Shown: in pieces, positions 6,184 through 11,575 of the stretch
Numbering within the stretch: position 1 is the stretch's first letter
Layout of the letters: each line of letters begins with the position of its first letter
Origin: an uncultured Bacilli bacterium
GTDB taxonomy: Bacteria; Bacillota_I; Bacilli_A; RF39; UBA660
DNA: 11,575 nucleotides
Reading direction: 5' to 3'
NCBI GenBank assembly: GCA_947594675.1
Contig: CANQEF010000025.1
Coordinates: forward strand, 1 to 11,575
Position numbers and translations under genes: made by a program
Notes under the pieces: model-generated
What the model saw: only the letters and a program-made list of their open reading frames with translations
What the model was told of the DNA's origin: nothing
The model's database searches: none

Positions 6184-7482
6184 TTATTTTTCTATTTTTA
6201 CTATCATTTGGTAAGATTTTTCGAAATCCATCTCATCAAATGTTGTTTTTACTCCATGCTTATTTAAATCTTTTATTAATTCCTTTAACTTTTCACTTGC
6301 TGTTTCTATTGTATAATTACTATTATCATTATTTAAATTGTTTGTTACACTATTTACAGATGTAAGTGATGTTTTAGAATTAATTGTTGGTATTACACTA
6401 GGTATGTCTATTGACGATAAATCTGGTTTTTTAAAGTAATCTTCAGCTGTTTCCATTTCGTTAGAATCTGTTTTTACTATTTTTTCTGCTGGAGTGATAA
6501 AGTTGTTATTCATTGACTGATTACTATTTATATTCAACATGTTATCTAAATCAGCACTATTTTCTTGAGAATTATTTATATCTATTGAATTTTCCTTTAT
6601 AGCATTTACATCTACTGGAATGTAAGTTCCTCCTACTCCACCAGGAACATCTCCAGGATCTTCATCCTCTTCTTCGTCTTCTATTTCACCATAATTTATA
6701 AATTTAGGAACACCTTGTGGCATTTCTTCTCCATCTGGTGGAGCTATGGTAACTTTGCCATAATTTGATGTAACTTCTGGTAATTCAGCTGTTGGAGCTA
6801 AAGGTGCAGTATTGACAAAGCTATTTATTGAAGGAACCTCTACTGAAGAATTATCTGTTGTTTCTATATCTGTTTTAGGATATTCTTTTTTTATTTCTTC
6901 TTCTAGATTTCGAACACTCATTTTTGTATCTATAACTTTTTTTAGCATTTCTTTTTGTTTTTCACTATCTGGTATATTAAGTAAAGTTCTAGCATGTCTT
7001 TCGGAAATTTGTTCTTTTAAAAGAGCATCTTGAATTTCATCTGGTAAAGATAAAAGTCTTATTTTATTAGCAACGGCAGATTGACTTTTTCCCATTGTTT
7101 TGGCTAATTCATCTTGTGTCATCTCGTCTATTTCTAATATTTTTTGATATGTTCTTGCTTCTTCTATGGGATTAAGATTTTTTCTTTGTAAATTTTCAAG
7201 AAGAGCAACTTTAGAGCTTTCTTTGTCATCTAAATCCCTTATTATAGCTGGAATTTTTGTTAATCCTGCTAAAGCTGAGGCTTTGTAACGTCTTTCGCCT
7301 GCTATTATTTCGTATTTACCATTAACACTTCTTACAATAATTGGTTGAATTACTCCATGTTCTTTTATAGATACAGCTAATTCTTTTAGAGCTTTTTCAT
7401 CAAAGACTTCTCTTGGTTGAAATCTGTTTGGAATTATATCATCTAAGTGTAATAATACTACTTCATCTTTATCTTGATTCAT
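6184..7482 (-). CDS. noc: Nucleoid occlusion protein Noc, long-linker form without the N-terminal membrane helix
   Basis: Noc is a ParB relative that binds NBS sites, spreads with CTP and blocks division over the chromosome. Here residues 8-200 form the ParB/Noc core: PNRFQPREVFDEK (18-30), CTP-site motifs GERR (62-65) and ENLQR (96-100), and a helix-turn-helix at about 122-146. Gln134, Lys140 and Arg162 fit the Noc-type recognition set, unlike the parB next door. Residues 389-432 resemble the C-terminal dimer domain of B. subtilis Noc. Between them lies a low-complexity linker of about 190 residues, with an acidic run EIEDEEEDEDPGDVP (266-280) and Asn/Ser-rich stretches. It has 432 aa against 283 in B. 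subtilis. The N-terminal amphipathic membrane anchor is missing; the triplet just before the ATG is TAA, so no longer start exists. The ribosome binding site is GAGGGGAAG. It has its own promoter and terminator. Confidence 0.88.
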   Translation of the reverse strand: MNQDKDEVVLLHLDDIIPNRFQPREVFDEKALKELAVSIKEHGVIQPIIVRSVNGKYEIIAGERRYKASALAGLTKIPAIIRDLDDKESSKVALLENLQRKNLNPIEEARTYQKILEIDEMTQDELAKTMGKSQSAVANKIRLLSLPDEIQDALLKEQISERHARTLLNIPDSEKQKEMLKKVIDTKMSVRNLEEEIKKEYPKTDIETTDNSSVEVPSINSFVNTAPLAPTAELPEVTSNYGKVTIAPPDGEEMPQGVPKFINYGEIEDEEEDEDPGDVPGGVGGTYIPVDVNAIKENSIDINNSQENSADLDNMLNINSNQSMNNNFITPAEKIVKTDSNEMETAEDYFKKPDLSSIDIPSVIPTINSKTSLTSVNSVTNNLNNDNSNYTIETASEKLKELIKDLNKHGVKTTFDEMDFEKSYQMIVKIEK

Positions 7483-7517
7483 TTACTTCCCCTCGCTATT
7501 CTTTTATCCTATTTAAT

Positions 7518-7546
7518 ATTATATACTAAAATTATTGTTCTTTCAA
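7518..7546 (-). promoter_or_regulatory. Promoter of noc
   Basis: TTGAAA (7546-7541), exactly 17 bp, then a perfect TATAAT (7523-7518), about 36 nt upstream of the noc ATG. Close to sigma-A consensus, so noc is probably transcribed strongly and constitutively. Confidence 0.8.
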
Positions 7547-7584
7547 GTCGTTTTATAAGTTTACTTTGACTAATTTTTTGCTTT

Positions 7585-7610
7585 AAAATCAAGTTATTCT
7601 TAATAATTGA
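7585..7610 (-). terminator. Weak candidate terminator after rsmG
   Basis: Directly after the rsmG stop, TCAA-TTATT can pair with AATAA-(C)-TTGA around a three-base loop (7589-7610), followed by TTTT. The stem is AU-rich with a bulge, so it may leak and allow read-through into noc. Confidence 0.3.
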
Positions 7611-8255
7611 TTATTTTTTGCTTTTATTTTTTATAATGATGAGACTTCTTTTACTATTTTCTATTGGTAAGTTAAATTCTTCTATTTTATCAATATGATA
7701 TTTTTTTTCTATTTTAATGGCTACTTCTTTTGTTAATTCATTAGAAATGTTACCTTTCATTGCTATAAATATACCATTTTGTTTTACTAAAGGCATGGTA
7801 TAATTAATTAATTTTTCTATATTTGCAACGGCTCTTGCTGTTACTATGTCGTATTTTTCTTTATGAAATTCTCCTCTTTCATGAAGGGCTTTTATATTTT
7901 TTAAAGATAATTTATCAATTATGGTGTTTAGATATTTGACTCTTTTTTCTAAAGCATCTAATAAAGTAATATTTAAGTTGGGAAAAACTATTTTTAAAAC
8001 AATACCAGGAAATCCTGCTCCACTTCCTACATCACATAAGGTTTTTTCTTCTGTTAAATCTACTACTTTTATAAGAGTAATGCTATCATAATAATGCTTT
8101 AAATAAACATCTTCTTTGTTTGTTATAGTAGTTAAATTTATTTTGTTATTCCATTCTACTAATAATTCATAAAATTTGTCTAATTGCTCTAGTTGCTTTT
8201 CTGTTAAGAAAATATTTAAATTTTGCAAAGCAATAATAAATTCTTCTTTAGTCAT
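7611..8255 (-). CDS. rsmG: 16S rRNA (guanine-N7)-methyltransferase RsmG
   Basis: RsmG (GidB) uses S-adenosylmethionine to methylate N7 of the guanine equivalent to G527 in the 530 loop of 16S rRNA; loss of it gives low-level streptomycin resistance in several bacteria. It has 214 aa, within the family range. The N-terminal helical part includes WNNKINLT at 35-42. SAM-binding motif I is DVGSGAGFPG at 75-84, with TARAVA at 139-144 and MKG at 166-168. The start overlaps the mnmG stop by 8 nt (ATGACTAA), and the AAGAAGG ribosome binding site lies inside mnmG, so its translation is probably coupled. It is the last gene of the mnmE-mnmG-rsmG unit, a conserved arrangement near oriC. Confidence 0.96.
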   Translation of the reverse strand: MTKEEFIIALQNLNIFLTEKQLEQLDKFYELLVEWNNKINLTTITNKEDVYLKHYYDSITLIKVVDLTEEKTLCDVGSGAGFPGIVLKIVFPNLNITLLDALEKRVKYLNTIIDKLSLKNIKALHERGEFHKEKYDIVTARAVANIEKLINYTMPLVKQNGIFIAMKGNISNELTKEVAIKIEKKYHIDKIEEFNLPIENSKRSLIIIKNKSKK

Positions 8256-10107
8256 GATAAAACCTTCTTAAGTAAACCATTAATATGGAAATATCTGCGG
8301 GATTAACTCCACTTATTCTTGTTGCCTGCCCTATTGTAGTAGGATTTATTTCCATTAATTTTTGACGTGCTTCACTAGCTAAATTAGGTATTTTGGAATA
8401 GTCAATATTTTTGGGTATTTGTTTTTCTTCTAATGATAACATTTTTAAAGCTTCTTTTTCAGCTTTTTTGATATAGCCTTCATATTTGGTATTTATTTCA
8501 ACTTGTTCTTTTATATCTTTTTCATAAGGAATATCAATAAATTTTTCTAATGAATCTATGGATATTTCTGGTCTTTTTAATAATTCAAGAAGGCAGATAC
8601 CATCTTTTAAAGGATTAGTATTTATTTTTTCTAGATAATCATTTATTTCTTTTTTAGGAGTTATCCTAGTTGTTCTTAGTAATTCAAAAAGTTTAGAAAC
8701 ATCTTTTTGTTTATTTTGAAATTGATGGTATTTTTCATCAGATATTAATCCTACTTGATGACCATAATCAGTTAGTCGAAAATTGGCATTGTCGTGACGT
8801 AGTAATAAACGATATTCAGCACGAGATGTTAATAAACGATAAGGATCTTTTACTCCTTTTGTTACTAAGTCGTCAATTAAAACTCCAATGTAGGATTCAT
8901 TTCTTTTTAAAATCAATGGCTCTTTGCCTTCTAATTTTAAGGAGGCATTTATTCCAGCAATTAAGCCTTGTCCTGCAGCTTCTTCATAGCCACTTGTTCC
9001 GTTTATTTGACCTGCTGTATATAGATTTTCTATTAATTTTGTTTCTAAAGATTGTTTCAATTGTGTTGGATCAATGGCATCATATTCAATGGCATAAGCA
9101 TATTTTAAGATTTTAGCATTTTCTAAGCCTTTTAGACTATGAACCATCTGTTCTTGAACATTGTGAGGCATGCTGGTTGAAAAGCCTTGAAGATAAATAT
9201 CATCATAGTAAATACTTTCAGGCTCTAAGAATAATTGATGACGTTGTTTTTCTGAAAAACGTACAACTTTATCTTCTATTGATGGACAATATCTTGGACC
9301 AATACCTTCTACGTAACCACCATACATGCTTGATTCTTTTAAATGGTCTTTAATTATTTGGTGCGTTTCTTCATTTGTATAAATTAAATGACAAGGTATT
9401 TGTTTGTTTACGTCATAATAAGGAATATTATCAAAAGAAAAAGTATGGTATTTTTCATCACCCGATTCTAAAGAAGTTTTGGAAAAATCAATAGAATCTT
9501 TAGCTATACGAGGTGGAGTTCCAGTTTTTAGACGAAGAATTTTGAAACCTAAATCTTTTAAATGATTACTTAAGAATTTACTATCTTTTTCTCCATGTGG
9601 TCCCCCAGGATGTTTTTCTGAACCTGTTAATATCATTGCTCGTAAATAGGTACCAGTTGTTAGAATAACGGCCTGCGAAAATATTTTAGTAGAATCGGCT
9701 AATGAAACTCCTTTTATTTTATTATTTTTAACTAATAGATGTTCTACCATTCCTTCTTTTATGTCTAAATATTTTTCTTTTTGAAGAGTTTTTAGCATTT
9801 CTTTAGGATAAGTAATTTTGTCAGCTTGAATTCTTAAAGCTTGAACAGCTGGACCTTTTTTGGTGTTAAGCATTTTAGCTTGAAGAGCACTTTTATCGGC
9901 ATTCTTTCCCATTTCACCACCTAAAGCATCTATTTCTCGTACAACTATTCCTTTAGCTGGGCCACCTATTGAAGGATTACATGGCATATCAGCTATATTT
10001 TTTAGATTTCCAGTAATTAGTAAAGTAGAATGCTTTTTTCTAGCACAAGCAAGGGCTGCTTCACATCCTGCATGGCCCCCGCCTACTACAATTATTTCAT
10101 AATTCAT
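8248..10107 (-). CDS. mnmG: tRNA uridine-34 cmnm5 modification enzyme MnmG (GidA)
   Basis: MnmG is the FAD- and NADH-dependent partner of MnmE. The complex places the carboxymethylaminomethyl (or aminomethyl) group on C5 of wobble uridine in certain tRNAs, using methylene-tetrahydrofolate. It has 619 aa, near the B. subtilis 628. FAD-binding GGGHAGCEAA lies at 9-18. Cys43 in PCNPSIGGPAKG and Cys274 in RYCPSIEDK correspond to the two conserved family cysteines. TGTPPR lies at 195-200 and the second nucleotide-site region GTSGYEEAAGQG at 370-381. Upstream in-frame starts at 10149 and 10122 overlap mnmE and lack a ribosome binding site. I chose the ATG at 10107, preceded by GGAAG at 8 nt and giving the family N-terminus MNYEIIVVGGG. 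It follows mnmE by 16 nt and overlaps rsmG by 8 nt. Confidence 0.97.
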   Translation of the reverse strand: MNYEIIVVGGGHAGCEAALACARKKHSTLLITGNLKNIADMPCNPSIGGPAKGIVVREIDALGGEMGKNADKSALQAKMLNTKKGPAVQALRIQADKITYPKEMLKTLQKEKYLDIKEGMVEHLLVKNNKIKGVSLADSTKIFSQAVILTTGTYLRAMILTGSEKHPGGPHGEKDSKFLSNHLKDLGFKILRLKTGTPPRIAKDSIDFSKTSLESGDEKYHTFSFDNIPYYDVNKQIPCHLIYTNEETHQIIKDHLKESSMYGGYVEGIGPRYCPSIEDKVVRFSEKQRHQLFLEPESIYYDDIYLQGFSTSMPHNVQEQMVHSLKGLENAKILKYAYAIEYDAIDPTQLKQSLETKLIENLYTAGQINGTSGYEEAAGQGLIAGINASLKLEGKEPLILKRNESYIGVLIDDLVTKGVKDPYRLLTSRAEYRLLLRHDNANFRLTDYGHQVGLISDEKYHQFQNKQKDVSKLFELLRTTRITPKKEINDYLEKINTNPLKDGICLLELLKRPEISIDSLEKFIDIPYEKDIKEQVEINTKYEGYIKKAEKEALKMLSLEEKQIPKNIDYSKIPNLASEARQKLMEINPTTIGQATRISGVNPADISILMVYLRRFYHD

Positions 10108-10123
10108 GTTAGTCACTTCCATT

Positions 10124-11473
10124 TTATTTTCCAACGCAAAAGTTAGCAAATAGATTATCTATTATTTCATCACTATATGTTATACCTATTATTTCTCCAA
10201 GGGTATCAAAGCATTCTTTTAAATCAATTTCAATCATATCAACAGGACTATTGTTTTTTAATGCGTTTTCAGCTGATAAAAGACTTTGATAGGCTTTTTT
10301 GGCTAATGATATTTGTCTAGTATTTGAAAGAATTGTATAATCTTTTGATTTAATTTGTTCAAGATTGAAAAGCTCTTTTATTTTTTCTTTTAAAGGTGTT
10401 ATTCCTTCATTATTCAAAGCACTAGTTTCGATTATATTATCAATATCGTTAATTTCTATTTGTTTTTGTAAATCAGCTTTATTTAAAACAATTATACGAA
10501 GTTTATCTTTTGTCTTTTCTAAAATATTTCGGTCTTCTTCAGAAAGTTTTTCGTTATTATTAAGAACAACTATTACTAAATCAGCTTTGTCTATCATGTC
10601 TAGACTTTTATTCACACCTATTTTTTCTACTACATCTTTTGTATTTCTAATACCAGCTGTATCTATAATATTTAAAAGAAGACCATCTAAATAAATTTCT
10701 CCTTCCACTATATCGCGGGTTGTTCCAGCTATGTCAGTAACAATAGCTTTATCTTCTTGAAGGAGCTGATTTAAAAGACTGCTTTTACCAACGTTTGGTT
10801 TTCCAACAATTACTGTTTTTATGCCTGTTTTTAAACAATTACTGTTAATGGATGTTTGAATCAATTCTGAGAGTTCTTTTTTCATACTGATAATTTCTTT
10901 TTGTATTTTTTCTAAAGTGACTACTTCTATATCATAATACTCAGGATAGTCTATATTTACTTCTATTGATGATAGTAGATTTTTTAAATTGTTACGAAAT
11001 TTCGTTATTAATTTAGATATATTTCCATTTAAGTTTGATATGGCTAATTTTCTAGATTCGTCACTTCTACTTTCAATAATATCCATAACGGCTTCACTTT
11101 CTGCTAAGTCAAGTCGTCCATTTAAGAAAGCTCTTTTTGTAAATTCACCTTTATCGGCTAAACGAGCACCATTTTTTATGCACAATTCTAAAACCTTATT
11201 GGTAGCAATAATCCCACCATGGCAATTTATTTCAACAACATTTTCAGTAGTATATGTTTTAGGAGATTTCATTACTGATACTAGTACTTCATCAATTATT
11301 TCATTATTATCATAAATATGTCCATATGAAATAGTATGTGATTTTACTTTTGTAAGATCTTTCTCAGGAAATAGTTTATTTGTTATTGTGATTGCCTCTT
11401 CTCCACTTAAACGAACAATTGAAATGGCCCCTACTCCTATAGCTGTTGAGATAGCAACAATTGTATCAGTCAT
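10124..11473 (-). CDS. mnmE: tRNA modification GTPase MnmE (TrmE)
   Basis: MnmE is a G-domain-dimerising GTPase that binds a tetrahydrofolate derivative and works with MnmG on wobble uridine of tRNA. It has 449 aa, close to the B. subtilis 459. The N-terminal folate-binding domain covers about 1-117. A helical domain surrounds an inserted G domain: P-loop GKPNVGKSS at 224-232, G2 TTRD at 251-254, G3 DTAG at 271-274, G4 NKAD at 331-334 and SAL at 351-353. The protein ends in FCVGK, keeping the C-terminal CxGK motif with its functionally important cysteine (446). The start follows AAGGAGG at seven bases. It is the first gene of the mnmE-mnmG-rsmG unit. Confidence 0.97.
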   Translation of the reverse strand: MTDTIVAISTAIGVGAISIVRLSGEEAITITNKLFPEKDLTKVKSHTISYGHIYDNNEIIDEVLVSVMKSPKTYTTENVVEINCHGGIIATNKVLELCIKNGARLADKGEFTKRAFLNGRLDLAESEAVMDIIESRSDESRKLAISNLNGNISKLITKFRNNLKNLLSSIEVNIDYPEYYDIEVVTLEKIQKEIISMKKELSELIQTSINSNCLKTGIKTVIVGKPNVGKSSLLNQLLQEDKAIVTDIAGTTRDIVEGEIYLDGLLLNIIDTAGIRNTKDVVEKIGVNKSLDMIDKADLVIVVLNNNEKLSEEDRNILEKTKDKLRIIVLNKADLQKQIEINDIDNIIETSALNNEGITPLKEKIKELFNLEQIKSKDYTILSNTRQISLAKKAYQSLLSAENALKNNSPVDMIEIDLKECFDTLGEIIGITYSDEIIDNLFANFCVGK

Positions 11474-11497
11474 AGTATTCCTCCTTTTTTCTTTTGT

Positions 11498-11526
11498 ATT
11501 ATAGCATATCTGTTGATATTTTTGTA
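11498..11526 (-). promoter_or_regulatory. Extended -10 promoter of the mnmE operon
   Basis: TGCTATAAT (11506-11498) is a TGnTATAAT extended -10 element, about 25 nt before the mnmE ATG. The -35 at 17-bp spacing (TACAAA, 11526-11521) is poor, as is common when the TG extension is present. Confidence 0.65.
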
Positions 11527-11540
11527 GATATTTTAAAAAG

Positions 11541-11572
11541 AAAAAAGCAAACTTCTCTTATGTGAATTTGCT
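11541..11572 (-). terminator. Intrinsic terminator of the gene upstream of the window
   Basis: Minus-strand AGCAAA-TTC pairs with GAA-(G)-TTTGCT around a loop of about eight bases, followed by TTTTTTCTTTTT (the last T of the second arm included). By synteny it would end the rpmH-rnpA-yidC-jag cluster, but that gene is outside the window. Confidence 0.65.
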
Positions 11573-11575
11573 AAT

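Noticed and set aside
6060..6365. Plus-strand open frames at 3082-3270, 6060-6365, 6812-7033, 8826-9116, 10365-10694 and 10989-11315
   Set aside because: They lie opposite well-supported minus-strand genes (the 6060-6365 frame also crosses the parA-noc intergenic region), have skewed Leu/Phe/Ser composition and match no family; antisense shadows.
6184..7482. Reading the second ParB-like gene as a duplicate spo0J rather than noc
   Set aside because: Gln134, Lys140 and Arg162 in and after the helix-turn-helix, the NRFQPR motif and the C-terminal domain follow Noc; the neighbouring gene has the ParB-type Arg and Gly at the equivalent positions and the ParA-stimulating N-terminus.

Overview
The window is strongly AT-rich bacterial DNA. 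Every gene I can support lies on the minus strand. Reading right to left, the order is mnmE, mnmG, rsmG, noc, parA (soj), parB (spo0J), an MscS-type channel gene, a DUF951 gene, an AbgT-family transporter gene, ychF, and a truncated gene for an exported protein. This is the classic segment beside the chromosomal replication origin of Bacillota. The presence of Noc next to Soj/Spo0J, AGGAGG-type ribosome binding sites and TGG (not TGA) for tryptophan point to a low-GC member of the Bacilli/Erysipelotrichia kind rather than a code-4 mycoplasma. I cannot name a genus. By family synteny oriC should lie beyond the right edge, so all genes are probably read in the direction of fork movement.

The layout resolves into five transcription units, bounded by hairpin-plus-T-tract terminators and sigma-A-like promoters. 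(1) mnmE-mnmG-rsmG (11473 to 7611) encodes a tRNA wobble-uridine modification pair plus the 16S rRNA m7G methyltransferase, with tight spacing and overlap. (2) noc (7482 to 6184) has its own near-consensus promoter. (3) parA-parB-mscS-DUF951-abgT (6078 to 1800) looks like one operon, with two 14-nt gene overlaps and a terminator at the end. (4) ychF (1728 to 631) has its own promoter and terminator. (5) A gene for a membrane-anchored or secreted protein starts at 527 and runs off the left edge.

The most striking signal is in front of the exported-protein gene. A run of ten G on its coding strand (C10 at 579-588) sits between a perfect TTGACA -35 box and a perfect TATAAT -10 box, giving a 19-bp spacer. 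Elsewhere in this AT-rich window I see no G or C run longer than five. This is the architecture of a phase-variable promoter: slippage to 8 or 9 G would restore a 17-18 bp spacer and raise transcription of an envelope protein.

The second point of interest is Noc. It has the Noc-type DNA-recognition residues and C-terminal dimer domain, but it lacks the N-terminal amphipathic membrane-binding helix of the Bacillus subtilis protein and carries a disordered linker of about 190 residues. A stop codon directly upstream of its ATG rules out a longer start. The parB and noc genes also share three exact 21-24 nt DNA tracts. All plus-strand open frames are shadows of these genes and are not annotated.
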